Part shown: positions 26,020-38,900 of the stretch, one piece after another
How the letters are laid out: every line of letters starts with the position of its first letter
Position numbering within the stretch: position 1 is the first letter of the stretch
Origin: Platerodrilus igneus
Taxonomy: Eukaryota > Arthropoda > Insecta > Coleoptera > Lycidae
DNA: 64,000 nucleotides
NCBI GenBank assembly: GCA_036346225.1
Contig: JARFIW010000941.1
Location: 1,111,501 to 1,175,500, forward strand
Direction: 5' to 3'
Position numbers and translations under genes: made by a program
The notes under the pieces: generated by a model
The model's database searches: none
Told to the model about the DNA's origin: nothing
Seen by the model: only the letters and a program-made list of their open reading frames with translations

Positions 26020-26200
26020 TTGGTTCCGATGGAGAAATTATAAAAGAAAAGTTAAAAGGAACCATAAATAAGGACCGAAATACAAAAAATCCTACATCAC
26101 TCTAACATTTACCCTAAAAGACTTTTTCTCTGTCATAACTGAGGGATGCCAAACTATGTCACTGCAATTCCTTCGATATTAATTCTATATGGAAGACGGT
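26020..26200 (+). repeat. Dispersed repeat E, copy 1
   Basis: Matches 57400-57590 in the same orientation. Shared blocks include 'atgga.gaaat.ataaaa', 'cgaaatacaaa', 'ctaaaagactttttctct' against 'ctgaaatgtttttctctt', and 'gtcataactgagggatgcc' against 'gtcataattagagggagcc', then 'aaactatgtc'. It is non-coding. Confidence 0.55.
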
Positions 26201-29200
26201 TATTCTGCATAAATCTCCCTTATTTTGACATCCTAAACTGTCATGTTTTATGTTGCCTTCCTCTAAATATTTTAAAAACTCTTATTAAACTTTTGTCAAA
26301 TTAAATAAATTCTTAAAAGCAGGACGGACCTCTCTCAAATACGGTTCCATCACTAGGATATTTAGATATCCTGTACAAATGTGTCTATGTATCTAGTTTT
26401 TAAATAAATTCAACTAAAAATTCAATCTAAACTTAAGCTCTATTAACATAAAATAATTTTGAGTAAAATTACATTAAATTCTTTTCTAAAAACAGTTTCT
26501 TAATCTCAATTCTGGTTTGGTATTGCTAAAAAAGATTGTAAGAAGACAAATATAATCCATCAACCATGCTATCACTCCACATTTTTCCTGTTTCCAATAT
26601 TCAGTTACCTGACATTTATAAATCCCAATTTCTGAAAATATCGTTCATAATCAACATAGCTTTTCGTTATATTTTTTCATTGTCCATTTCAAAATACTAT
26701 TTTTATGCTTTAACTAACACTAAACGTTAGATTTAAAATTCATATACACTAATTCCATTACTAATTTAATCCAACAAAATAATTATCTTCACTTTAATCC
26801 CCTATTACATAAATACGAAGTTCACAAATGCATTATTAATAATTCTAAACATGAAAGCTTATTCTACTCACAGTTTAATTCCAGTCTTTAAAACTTTCAG
26901 CTTGTCCAGATACCTCTAGTATATTTCATTTTCTCGTCCTATAAACAACAGCCCCCTTGTCAAATCGTAACCTAAAATTCCGAATTAATGACGGGGTGAA
27001 CTATTCAAGTCCTAACCCCTTTAATCAGTTTCAACGACAACAATTCCACCAACTGGTGCATTGAAAATACTGCACTCGTGCAAGCGCAAGTTCAAAGGTT
27101 TATCGTATGCCGCATTTATTGTCTTTGTAGAACATCATTATTTTTTACTTGAAGCTGTGTACCTTTAACTTCATTTTTAACTTAACATTATATCACCCCC
27201 AATCCCGCGGTCTTGTCTGCCTTTTACAACTTTGGATTCTCGGTTCACGAATAATTCATTTCATTTCTTTCCCGTCGGATCCAACTGTTATTCTTGTTAT
27301 TTACAATCAGCATCCAGTTAATACAATGTATAATTTTAATCTATGCTTAATAATAAGGTTATTAATCCGTTACTTTGTATGTTATATGTATTATGTTGTA
27401 ATATAGTAACATTTTAATGTCCTTGGTGGTCGAGACAGACGATATGTGTTATTGTAAATTATCTTGTTCATGGGAAATGCATACGCAGCATTTTTGTCAT
27501 ATTGAGATCGGTTTACATTTGCGGTTAATTAAGTCATCGTTACAATGTATTTAAGTAAACCAATGTTATATTTTATTAACTGAATTATTTTTATAAAAAT
27601 AGAACTTAACATTTGATCAATTAAGCGAAATTATTTACGAAATCTTTTATACGAGGCACATACATATTTTAGTTTATCTCTTGAAAATTAAATATTTTCT
27701 TTCCCATTTAATTTATAATTAGCGTAATGCAACACGTTACAAATTCATTGGTCTGCTTTGATCATGATAGCGTTATAAATGCATTGTGCATAAAATGGAA
27801 ATGTGATACAAATTTAATACAACGAAGTCATTACAAAAAAATAGCTATGCATGAGTTCATGTTTGTTTTACATGCTAACACTTGAAAATATGTATTATTG
27901 TATAAAAATATGCACAATACGTATAAAAATAATGTTTTTGTGTTACAAAAATCCTACTACTTTTTTCTTAATTTAACCAAATTTGTAATAAAAAATTTCT
28001 ATAGAACATTATATTTAATTGCTTGTGTGTTCGAATTATTGCAAAAAATTTAGTACTAGATAGATTTATAGGTAATTTCTGTTAAAGGGTGCAGATATCT
28101 TCATGTCGACATCTTAATTTTGCTCAAAATCAGCTCAATGAGAGATTTTATGAAAACACCATACCACAGAACTGATTTATTGATTCAGAAATTTTCTGTT
28201 ACTTTCATATATAGTACTTTTCTTTTCTTGTTGTTGAATAAATAATTATATTGTGAACGATGCATTCAAGTAAGCTGTTCTGGAGAAACATCCATTTTTG
28301 TAGTAACAAATATGCCAGAACAGTCTACGTTATAAAAGGCTATGATACACCAAATTAAGTACAAATGTTTGTAGTCATTGGTTCTGGTAATCTAAGATAC
28401 ATACTAAGATAGGATATTGCTACGTTAAAAAATTGCGTAACAATTTACAGAATAGCAGTTTGTTGCTAATATTTTCGAATACATAGTATAAGATGTACTT
28501 ATTCATACAGCAACGTAAATTATTGCAGAGATGCCTAATATTAGACTTAGGTGTAAATTGTAATAAGGATGCAGATAGAATCTTATTATTCCCTCCAAAT
28601 TGGCATAGTTTTGTAGCACTATTTTTGATATACTTATAGCCTTATTGTAAAAGTGTAAATACAGTCAATATAGAATAATCACAATACTTTGTAGAAGTTG
28701 TGAAGGTCGTTTGCTATTTTGCCACTTCCAGACATTATATATTTGTTTGCCATGGACTTTTTTAATAAAGCGGTCTGATTGTTTATACTAATATATATAT
28801 TAGCTAATTTCAATTTTATTGTATATACATAAGAATTACTAAAAGAATCATATTATGTATAAAACATTGTTTTCTATGTAAATTTTGAATTTTATTAAAC
28901 AATTGAAAATTTTTCATTTTTTTCGAAGTTGAAAACTCATGGATAATTGGATTTTGTGAAAAATAAATGTAAATAAAGAATGAGGAAGCATTGACTAATA
29001 ATAGAGGAGTTATGCAGTTCTAATTAGTAAAAATATGGCAACTAGATACCTGCTGCTGATAAAGCGTTGCATCAGACTCGCCTGCAGACTAAAAAACCTT
29101 AAAATTGAGCATGTTTTCAATACTTAATTGCATACAACTACTCAGATAGCAGCAAGCTGCAATATCCTAAAATAAAAATATTTAAACAGTTGCCATCTTC

Positions 29201-29797
29201 TAGTGTTGCAACCATCTTTGTTATCGCATACTACAAAAACTGAGTTGTGGTTAATCATTTTCAAACGTAATAATGACAGTAAACTTTAATATACCAGTTA
29301 AATAAAATGTAACTAATATTTATCTCATTACCAAAAAATATGCCAAATGTTTTTCTCCAAAAATTCGCAACTGATCCGAATAATTTTGCAAAATTACTAC
29401 TGAAGATAAAATATTTATCGTCACTACAAGTTGTTTCAACCTTATTAGCCTTATCAATTTCTGCCTCCTGCACGAAAACTGCAGCTAAAGCTTCATTTTT
29501 ATATAATTCTACTACAGAACTTTCTTTTGAAATCTATAAATGCTTAACATGACCACTGCGATGTAAAAGTCTAGATACGCTTCTTTTAAATATTCAATCA
29601 CCTACATTTCCATCAAATTGTTGCAAAAGACTGTACAGATTCTATAGTTGCATCAATTTATTCTTTTTCAACTGAAAACTCTACATTATAAGTTGAAATG
29701 TCAATCAAAGAACCTGGATTTGATTTTTCTTTTGATAACAAACGAGCCATAATTAATTCCGCTTATTTTTAATTCATAGCTAAATTCATCTTGAAGT
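26201..29797. other. 3.6 kb without recognisable gene
   Basis: AT-rich DNA. Short frames at 27149-27406 and 29261-29552 have no recognisable motifs and overlap on opposite strands without splice context. Confidence 0.5.
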
Positions 29798-29810
29798 AAG
29801 TACTCTGAAC

Positions 29811-32617
29811 TGGAGGAGATACTGCGAAGATATCGAATGATATCCTGAATGTGCCAGACTTCAAAGAGTTCTCTCGAAGGACACACATGGGAGAAAGGAG
29901 GACTGGGCAGTAGCGAAGTAGGTGAATGTAGGCGAATGGGTGATAAATACTTTCAAATCATATAAATCTCCCGGCACTGACGGGAATATCCCAGCCATGC
30001 TACAAAACGGATCAAACCTTCTGTTGAGCTGGATCTGCAGAGTTTTGAGGGCTAGTTTGACATTTCAATATATTCCGTGCAGTTGGAGGTTAATTAGGGT
30101 AGCTTTTATTGCTAAACCTGGTTGTATGGACCACTCACAAGTAAAATCTTACAGGCCCATCAGTCTTATGTCTTTTCTTCATAAGACGATGGAAAACTGC
30201 TTGACAGGCATATCAGGGGAAGTGTTTTGGCAACTAGCCCATTACACCCGAACCAGTTTGCTTTTAGAGCAGGACTTTCAACAGAGTCAGCAATTCATCA
30301 CCTGGTTTCCAGAGTCGAAAAGACTCTGGCTAACAAAGAGATCCTTCTATGTGCCTTTTTGGACATCAAAGGAGCCTTTGATAATACATCCTTCAGCACC
30401 ATCTCGACGGTCATCAGATTGGTTGGGATGGAAGAAACTTGCTGCAGGTGGATAGACTGCATGTTAAGTGGAAAGGAGGCAGTCACAGAACTGCTTGGAG
30501 ATACCATGGCGGTCCGGGTGGCAGGGGGAGTCTTGTCTCCTCTGTTGTGGAACCTAGTCATAGACGGATTGTTGTTGGAGTTGGGCAGAGAAGGGTTGAC
30601 CCTGCTAGGATATGCTGATGATTTGGCTGTCTTAGTGGAGGGTAAATATAATAGTATTATCAAGGACCAAATGCAAAAAGCCCTGAAAATAGTAGAGATG
30701 TGGGCAACTGGGAAAGGCCTTAGAGTCAACCCCCAAAAGTCCACTTTAGTACCTTTTATCCGGAGAAGGAAGATTGCGAGCATTACACCCCTCTTCCTCG
30801 ACAGTAACGAAATTGGCCTGTCAGGCGAAGTGGTGTACTTGGGATTCACTCTGGACTCCAAACTTACATGGAACCAGCAGATTGATAAGATCGTACGCAA
30901 GGCGGAAACTTCTTTAGCAATAGTTAGACGCACTTGCGACAAATCTTGGGGGCTAAGACCAAACATGGTACACTGGCTGTACACTTGGGTGGTCAGATCA
31001 ACAATAACATATACAGCCTTGGTATGGTGGCCCAAGGCTGAACAATCAAATATCAAAATAAAGTTGTGCAGGATCAAAAGACTTGCCTGTCTAAGTATTA
31101 CAGGGGCGATGTGTTCCACACCCACTGCTGCTATGGAGACTCTCCCTGACCTTCCCCCGCTACACTTGGTGGTGGTGGGAGAGGCAAGGCTTGGACTATA
31201 CAGACTTAAAAACTTTCAGTCTAGGATTATTGAAGGGACGGAGCATATGGGATTGTTTGGGAGAAATTGGGGGCATCTGTTTGAGATGCGTTTGGACCAA
31301 ATGACTCCTCAACATCCGTCGGATACACTCTTCAAGGCTGTTACCCAGGATGTGGAGTGGGAAAAAGTGAAAGGTAGATTATCTCCGGGCAGCATGGTCT
31401 GGTACACGGATGGCTCTAAGGGCAAGACCAAGTTCGGATCTGGACTCTTTAGGGAGAGACCGGAAGTATGTTTAAGCGTACCCCTAAGGGAAAATGCTAC
31501 CGTTTTTCAAATGGAAATACATGCCATAATGCAAAGTATGCAGAAAAGTATAAGAGGTGCCTTTATTAAAAGACGTCTATAGTGTGTCTGACAGCCAGGC
31601 GGCACTAAAGGCTCTAATAAGTCAGAGTGTCATGAAGACTGGTATGGGAATGTATTGAAGCACTTAATGGACTGGCACAGCAGAACTCTGTTACATTACA
31701 GTGGTGCCAGGCCATCAAGGACCCGAGGGAAATAAAATTGCAGACGAACTTGCAAGACAGGGAGCGCAAGGGCCATTTATTGGTCCCGAACCTGCCATGG
31801 AGTCACAAAAGCTGCCATCCGTAGCTATATTAGCGAATGGATGTGCAACCAACACCTAAGAGACTGGCAGAATAGACCAGGACTAACATAGCAAGGCGGT
31901 GGTAAAGGAGCCTAGCAAAAATTGAACCCAGGAATTACTTTGTTTAACATTCTTCTTAATCTTTGGGAATTAAACCACTCATAGTTTTTAAAATCACCTT
32001 CAATTTATGTCATAAATGTCAAACTTGAAGTTTTTATTATTTTGACAATGATCCTAGGTCATGGATCGAAACATAAATAAAGATGATTTTAAAAACTATG
32101 AGTGGTTTAATTCCCAAAGAAAATTAAGAAAAATACTAAACAAACCACAACAAGCATACAGGGAGTATTTACTTTGTTTAAGCAGGAAACAGCTCAGAAT
32201 CACTGTGGGGTTCCTGACAGGACATACTTCTGTCAAGGTTCACCTCCACAGGAATATAACGGAGACCTCGAATGCACACTTTGCTTAGAGGAACCGGAAA
32301 CATGTACTATGCAAATGCGAGGTGTTGGGTAAAACGAGACAGCGCCTATTTGGGCGACCAAAGCTAGACCCAAAGGAAGTGGATAACCTTTCATCGAGGG
32401 ACCTGTATGCTATAATCCGAGGTATTGATTTTGCAGACTGGGTATGATACTTAACCAGGGTCAGCACAATAAGCCTTTTAGGCTGCAGTGCAGCGGAGCC
32501 GTTTGGCAGACGCACCCGCCAGAGGGAGTGGTTTTAGTGCGTATGCCGTAAGGAGAGCCCCACACTTTGGTTATAAAAGCTTTCCACTCCACCGGGTTCG
32601 GATAACTATTAAAAAAA
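29811..32617 (+). mobile_element. 5'-truncated LINE with RT and RNase H (I/LOA/R1-like group), flanked by target-site duplications
   Basis: A non-LTR retrotransposon copy bounded by 13-bp direct repeats AAGTACTCTGAAC (29798-29810) and AAGTACTCTGGAC (32618-32630), ending in an A-run before the right one. The reverse transcriptase starts in the 29922 frame (SPGTDGNIPAMLQ, VKSYRPISLMSFLHKTME), shifts frame near 30230 and continues for 451 codons to 31582. Visible are HPNQFAFRAGLSTESAIH, AFLDIKGAFD, GGVLSPLLWN and the catalytic YADD (residues 129-132 of that frame). RNase H begins VWYTDGS near residue 385 and continues past a frameshift with SDSQAALKAL, VPGHQG and ADELARQGA (31590-31770). The C-terminal region (SRKQLRITVGFLTGH, 32180-32225) lies beyond a palindromic insertion. 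An RNase H after the RT points to the I/LOA/R1-like side of the LINE tree; the exact clade is not decided. Confidence 0.9.
31935..32160. mobile_element. Palindromic MITE-like insertion inside the LINE
   Basis: The left arm (about 31940-32010) reads 'tttgtttaacattcttctta', 'gggaattaaaccactcatag', 'tttttaaaatcac'. The right arm (about 32080-32155) is its reverse complement with about 90 percent identity. The centre is about 70 bp. The LINE coding sequence stops on one side and resumes on the other. 'ttactttgtttaa' occurs at both borders (31936-31948 and near 32168-32180), which would fit a duplicated target. No protein. Confidence 0.75.
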
Positions 32618-32630
32618 AAGTACTCTGGAC

Positions 32631-34289
32631 GAAATATTTCTGTCATTTTTAAAATTTATTTTATAAGATGCAAATCAAAAAAATATTTTTATTCAACCAA
32701 ATAAATTTTATAATGATAGATGAAAAATAATTCATCAAATTCAAACTACACGCTTAGTAACAGTGCAATTATTTGCATGAGAGAGAGCACTTTAATGTTG
32801 TACACTAGTGCAACTATTAAAAAAAATTATCCCAACCCTTGTGCGTTAGTGAGACTATTGTAAAAAAAGTTCCAAACGTTGGGCACCAGTGTAATGTTTC
32901 CTTATATTACCGTTTGTTAGTTATAAGTTTGATCCTAAACAAACTATAATGAAAACAAAGCTCAGGTTTCCTTTATGGCCCAGGGTTACAAATGTTAGAA
33001 AATGGCGAATAGGTGTAAGAAAACCTAATTTAACAAAATGGCTAGTGGACTAAGTAGGTCTGCGGAGGCAATGAGCACGGGGTGGGATCTTTGATGTATT
33101 ACAAGATGGAAATTTATTCGTAGGGCCAAATATATGATCGATAGATGGTATTAAGGGCACCACTATACCATGTCGTATGATTGAGATGTAACTGATTTCT
33201 TAGAGATGGGTATAGAGACCTTAAGACGACTAAATCTAACACAACAAAAATACAAGACAATGTAAAGATATAAAGTACTTACCAAAATTGCCCAAGTGAA
33301 CACTACTGCAAGGTCTCGCCTTGGATCTGTAACAAACTTTTATAGCATAACTTCAGACTCTGTTGGAGCCGATTTTACATAAGATACTCCTTAATATTTT
33401 AATTCGCGTTATCGATTACTATCTTTGCAAAAATAATCTCATAAATTGTAAATGTTTCTATTAACTTAAATTCTTAGGAAGTTAGGGGAAAAAAGATAAA
33501 AGCTTTTGCAAGGATCGTGAAAATCTTGAACCACAAGAGTCGGAAGTGGTTGCAACACAACATTTGCTTGCAGCTCATATTTTATGCGGTATCGCAAATC
33601 CGAAGTCCTACATTTTTAATTATATTGCGATACACCAGTTGGTGGACGAAGAAATTAGAGACAACATTACTCGGCCAGGCTTAAAGAACAACTGTTTTTA
33701 TTAGAATGAACAGACGAGATAGCTCATTAGAAAAATACGTACTTGCGATAAGTGGATGTTTGCTGAAACCAAGCCTTAATGTACATTATTTAAATGATAC
33801 AGGTGTTCCAATATATAAATGTGACTTGTATTTTAATACATATGAGGTATATTATTATGGATAGTATTTATTTTTGATTATTTAATTGGGGTTTAAGGGT
33901 TGAATTTCGGGTAATGGTTCAAAAATTGCATACAGGAATTTTTGGAACGTTACAACCTATTACCGATTAAGTGATTAAAATTGTTTGCTCAATTATTGAA
34001 GTACTCGTCGCCTCAAGTGGATTTTTTCTTTTTTAGTGCAGGTGAACTACGTTTTTAAATATATTTAGTGAAAGAATAAATTAATTTACATATTGTGGCG
34101 AATACTGTTCATGGTCATGTATTAACAGCTATCATATAAAATGTGTAGAGTTTTCATCAGAGGTTATTAGTAGCTTGAAAGGATCAAGTCTGTTATGGCT
34201 GTTTAACTGCCATGCCATGCCCAAATCGATATAATGGACTTTAATTAATCACCGTAATTATTGAATCGCGCTTTATTTAAAAAACGTGA
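32631..34289. other. No gene; one degenerate tandem repeat
   Basis: No coding sequence was recognised. At about 32785-32900 a roughly 50-bp unit is present twice in diverged form ('tgtacactagtgcaactatt' with following A-run; 'tgtgcgttagtgagactatt' with following A-run), with part of a third ('ggcaccagtgtaatg'). A stretch at 33490-33760 looks somewhat less AT-rich but gives no recognisable protein. It may include the lost 3' LTR of the gypsy element to its right; I could not identify LTR ends. Confidence 0.45.
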
Positions 34290-36631
34290 GATGTCATCAT
34301 ACAAGAGATGAAAAATCAGATCAAAATTCCATTTGTCGTATTTATCATCCCTAGATGAAACTCTTAAGCCAACTTCCAAAGTACGGTGTTTATTATTATT
34401 ATTTAAGTACATTTTATTTATATCTGCAAAAGGTTTTATATAGTCAAGTCACATACGTATATGTCTGCCAAACATGAGTTTCATAGGACTTACTCCAGTA
34501 GTTGTGTGTGCCATATTTCTATATTAGAGTAATAATTTACACTATTCCAAATTTTTACTACTTATTTCACTCATGCTTCCGAGTGATTTTTTTTTAAATT
34601 TGTACATTCTTTTCTGCTTGTCCATTTCTAACAGGACGATATTGTGCGGTTACTTTATGAATCACTCCATTTTATCTCTAAAATTGTTCAAACTTAAATG
34701 ATTTAAAGTTTGGCCCATTTTCGCTTACTAAAAGCCTAAGCTTTCCAAAAGTTGCAAATATTTTTCAACAAATCTCGATAGTAGTTTCTGCACTCTGTTC
34801 TTTTGTATAATGGATTTCGGGCCATTTAGTATATGAGTCTATTAATATAAAATAATACGATCTATTAAACAGTCTTGCGTAATGCACATATACCAGGTTT
34901 ATCACATTTTTTTCAAACATGGGTTTTTGCTTTTTGTACATTGTTTTTTCTTTATTACATTGGTAGCAATTTTTAACAAGATTTTCGATACCAACATCGA
35001 TTCCGTCACCAACAGTAACTACGGGCAAGGCCCTTCATTTTAACAATGCCGAAATGGGCGGTATGTAATTCCAAAAGTAGCTTCTGTTGTAATGTTTTAG
35101 ATATTATGATTCTTTGGTCATGAATGATGCATACTGATTGTAAGGTAAACTCCTTTTGATCAATATTTAAACAATATTTGTTTATAATCGCATATTCCGC
35201 TTTTATACCCACTATCAGTTTTTTAAGAGATTAGTCTAAAACAATAGCTACAGTTAACTATTCGACGCTTATAGGTAATGTTTCAATCTGATCAATGTCT
35301 AAAACATCTGCTTCATTGAACATACAAATCTGTAGATGTTGGTGGTAAACACGACATGGAATTAGCGTTTGCATGCAACGACATGTTTTTGTATTTTATT
35401 TTGAATTAAAATTGCAGCATAATGTTGCATTCTAGTTTTACTCAAAATAGGTAAGCTCTTTGGGGGTGAAAATACTTATACACCCATGCCCCGCTTTACA
35501 GCCTAGATACGTTCCACGAAAATTGGCCACAAAGCAAAAAGCCGTATAATGAATCAATTATTCTAATACAAATTCAAAATGCATTTTATCAACAATAATC
35601 TATAAACAAAAATCAAATAACTTCATGTTACATAAAATATGTGTATGTATACATACATAATTTTTTTTAAAATGACCTTAATCTGAAGATGATAAAGAAA
35701 TGGTAGCCTGCAGATCACTGTCATCATTATGAGCACACACTGAATAACTCTCGTAAACAAGAGGAAATAGAAAAGAGTGTGCATCGAGATTGCGCTTATA
35801 CAAGATTGACAACATGTAGATATATCGACATCGAAAAAAAAAAATTTTTTGCCATTGTAGCAAAACAGTTTGGGCCGTAAATCGAAAACGTGCCTTAATT
35901 GAAGAGGGTCGTTAAAGCGAAATTCCATATAAAGAGCGGCCGTATAGCGAGGTATGACTAGTAAGGATTTATGGTCCATAAGTAGAAGGAACTTCCTACC
36001 ATATAATAATTGTAAAACTCTTTGATGCCATATATGATACCATGAGCTTCTTATTCAATTTGAGCATAGTTTTACCGTGTTATTTAATGCTTACTTGCGA
36101 ATTGTAATGGTCTTTCTGCACCATCTGGATACATATGGCCAAAAATTTCTCCGACCCTATATGGTGAAGAGTCGATGGCCAAAATTTGTGGCAATGAAGG
36201 ATCAAAGTGACATAGCACTTTATCCCATTGTATTTTCCATTTAACGTCGCTAAACGCTTTCTGATACCCCAGTGTCCAATTAAGATTCATATCGTCCCTT
36301 AAAAGATTACTTAAAGGTTGTAAAATTATATTTGCATCTTTAAGAAATCCTCTGCAATAATTGATGTCCTACAAAAACCCTTACTTGAGTTATTTTACGT
36401 TACATGCATGTTTTAGGTTGCCTCCACTTTCTTCTTTACTTTTGTAACCAGTTTTTATTTATTACGTAACCGCAGTAATCTATTTCATTCGATTGAGAAT
36501 CATTTTTATTAATATTTACTCTAAAGTTGTAATCTTTCAATTTTTGAATACTAACTCTAAGATATGAAAGTAAGATTTTGTATCTCTGCCAGTGACCTTC
36601 ATGTCATCAAGAAATGCAGATACTCCAGAAA
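34290..36631 (-). mobile_element. Ty3/gypsy retrotransposon, 3' half of pol (RT end, RNase H, integrase), decayed
   Basis: Minus-strand remains of a gypsy-type pol of the 'K02A2.6-like' kind. From high to low coordinates: the RT catalytic box FLDDMKVTGRD (about 36620-36580) and its following helix; the RNase H segment with WTLGYQKAF, LCHFDPSLPQILAIDSSPY and PLQFAS (36290-36084); a gap of non-aligning sequence; the integrase zinc-binding part with LLLELHTAHFGIVKMKGLARS (35110-35010); and the integrase core with NCYQCNKEK, a YYFILIDSYTKWPE block (35028-34765), then NGPNFKSFKFEQF, a QYRPVRNGQAE block (about 34715-34630) and MKLMFG-like residues (about 34470). Numerous stops and frameshifts occur. 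The N-terminal pieces of the same element lie at 41063-42225 and 44660-45130; intervening DNA was inserted later. Confidence 0.85.
35230..36083. other. Interval within the gypsy element without alignable coding sequence
   Basis: Between the integrase zinc-binding region and RNase H, I could not follow the gypsy protein. A minus frame (35623-35979) has no recognisable motif. A short A/T foldback at 35826-35855 is low complexity. It could be another insertion or very decayed pol. Confidence 0.35.
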
Positions 36632-38900
36632 TACAACAACGACAACACCAATCGCGGTATTCCCTTTCGGGGTAACCAAACTTAGCACCTCTTTCTGGAA
36701 GGATATGCAGAGTATAGCCCTAGACTACTACACTAATTTTACTCCCAGCGTCATTCACAATCTTTCTCCACTTCCCTCAGTCCCTACACACTTTCTTCGC
36801 CTTTACAACATTCATACATTGCTTTTGGCATGCTCTTTTGTTCCTCAAACTTTTCATCTGCCGTTTTTTCAGAACCTCCTCTACTACATCCAACCCTGTT
36901 TTATGCGGTCTGCCTTGCAACTCTACCAGTCATCTTGCTTGCATATATGCGTTTGGTAAGTTGTTATTCCAGTTTTCTTGGTGATAGTTTATATGATCGA
37001 TAAAACAGATTACAAGTATTACACTTTAGATGGTAATACATTTATATGGTGATAGATAGTTCTTAAAAGCCGGTAATCCAGTTACCAAAGTTCATATAAT
37101 ACATCGCGCAAACGCAATGAATAAAGCGAGTGACGCCTCTAGCGGAGGGCAACGCGAACCCGTTTTACAGGTTTCGCGTAGCCAACTACCATGACGTCAC
37201 CGATACAAAAGGTATATTGCGCAATAATCAGAAATATAAAAATTAAACAATGAAAGATAAAGCGAATAATTTTAACAAACAAATTACTAACATAAGATAT
37301 CCAGCTTTCCCCAGGTACGCCTATCATCCTTCCGGGTCGATAATGAAGGTATTGCTTCGGGCTCCGGTGGTGTTAGCTGAGCATGGACATCCGGGTCATC
37401 TCTGGTCGTGGGATGCTCCAGGGTCGTATCAGTCCTAAATGTAGTGGAACGATAGGAATAGGTTAATTAGGGAAAGACAAACAAAGATAAGCAAGACAAG
37501 GGAATCTACATAGTAAGATAAGATATGATACCCGGCACGACTACTTCACTTGAAGATCAAAGGAAAACAGCCACGATTCAGAGCGTCACCAAAACTTCTC
37601 CCCACTTTGTCTAGTATTGGTCTACCCCTCTAGTGTTGTGCGATCTGCGCAAACTCACTACTATGACGTACGGAAGCACACGCCTAGTCTATTTAAAATT
37701 CCCGCGCACTGCGTATTTGAAATTATGCCGCGAAACTTCCGTGTATTAAAACTTAACCTAAAACAATGTTTAAGTGGCAATGGCAGGTAACAAAGTCTAT
37801 CCTCTTTTATTCTTTCCACATGTCCAACCATCTAAGCGTGCTTTGCTTGCTCAACTCCTTAAAGGATCACTTGCACCCCACACTCTGCTCCGACCCATTC
37901 ATTTGACACCCTGTCTCTCAGTGTTTTTCTACACACGCTTCTTAGGAACCTCATTCCTGCAGCATTTATACGACTAACGTGCTTCTTCTGCCAGACCCGT
38001 TTCGCTCTCATACAGAATGGTTACGAACACACTGTTGTAAATGGTCAGCTTTGCATTTATATTCAATCCTTCATTCCTGTTCACTGCCCACACTTTTCTT
38101 GTAGGATTTGCGCCCCTTTTTATATCACCATACAGCTTTCCATTACTCAAAAACTTTCTACCAAAGTACACGAAGTCATTCACTTTCTCTATCGTGTCAT
38201 TGTCCATTCTAAATACAAAGTAATCAATTCCTCCAACTCTGTCAAAAATCATTACTTTCGTTTTATTTACATTCACTTTCAATTGCATATTTCCACACGT
38301 TTCCGACAGCCTGTCAACCTTTCGTTGCAAATTTTTTTACGATTCAGCCAACAATACTGCATAATTCGCATACAACAGTGACATTTGTTTCACAAATTTT
38401 CACTCCTTCCATTCCTTCTTAAGCCTGCCTGATACATTTATCCATAAATACATTAAGCAGCTATGAAGACATCACACAGCCCTGTCTGACACCTTCCACG
38501 ATGTCAAAGTATTGCCCCATATTACCATTCACACGTACACACGCTTGACTGCCTTCGTACATCGCTCTGATTTTATCAAGCACTTGCTTACACTGTATTC
38601 ATATAGCGCATTCCTACTTCACTTCTGTTCACAGAGCCATACGTCTTTTTCAGTTCCACAAATGCTGCATACATTTTCTGTTTGGCATGCATACACTTTT
38701 TGACTATTTGTTGCATTGCGAACATCTGACCACACATCCTTTTCTAGGCATAAACCACTCCAGAAATACCCTGTAATATCTGTTCCATCACTCGCTACCA
38801 AATAGCAGGTGCACTGTGTTACGTTCCAATTTTGCTTTTAAAATTTCCCTGGATAATTCAATACCCGCTCGAATAAATTCCGTTGCTACTGTTAAATCCT
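36632..38900 (-). mobile_element. RTE-like LINE, minus strand, inserted into the gypsy RT
   Basis: A second, distinct LINE on the minus strand. From high to low coordinates: a Gly-Val-Arg-Gln-Gly-Cys-Val-Met-Ser box (about 38500-38465); LLYANYAVLLAES where YADD is expected, so a catalytic Asp pair is damaged (about 38375-38340); QLKVNVNKTKVMIFDR (about 38280-38240); DFVYFGRKFLSNGK (about 38180-38150); MRFLRSVCRKTLRDRVSNEW (about 37955-37900); and GHVERIKEDRL (about 37825-37795). After the solo LTR insertion it continues with QGRPHKTGLDVVEEVLKKRQ (about 36925-36865), RNKRACQKQCMN and KVCRD. The 3' tail is a GTT/GTC simple repeat at 36632-36650, which joins gypsy sequence directly. It is pseudogenic. 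Confidence 0.8.
36960..37785 (-). mobile_element. Probable solo LTR with 5-bp target duplication, inside the RTE-like LINE
   Basis: The LINE protein breaks between KEDRL and the IYASKM/GRPHKT block, and the 826-bp insert is bounded by GGTAA on both sides (36955-36959 and 37786-37790). Read on the minus strand the insert starts TGCCATTGCC and ends GGAATAACAAC. It has no coding sequence and is more GC-rich than its neighbours, with a 'tgacgtca' CRE-type site (about 37190) and 'ctatttaaaattcccgcgc' near 37690, which could be a promoter. Five-base duplications are typical of LTR elements. The 3' terminus is not a perfect TG...CA, so the LTR identity is probable rather than proven. Confidence 0.6.

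Noticed and set aside
30298..31125. 275-codon minus-strand frame
   Set aside because: It is antisense to the reverse transcriptase of the LINE at 29811-32617, whose motifs are clear on the plus strand.
33490..33760. Possible exon in less AT-rich DNA
   Set aside because: No frame gives a recognisable protein and no acceptor/donor pair fits a conserved frame.
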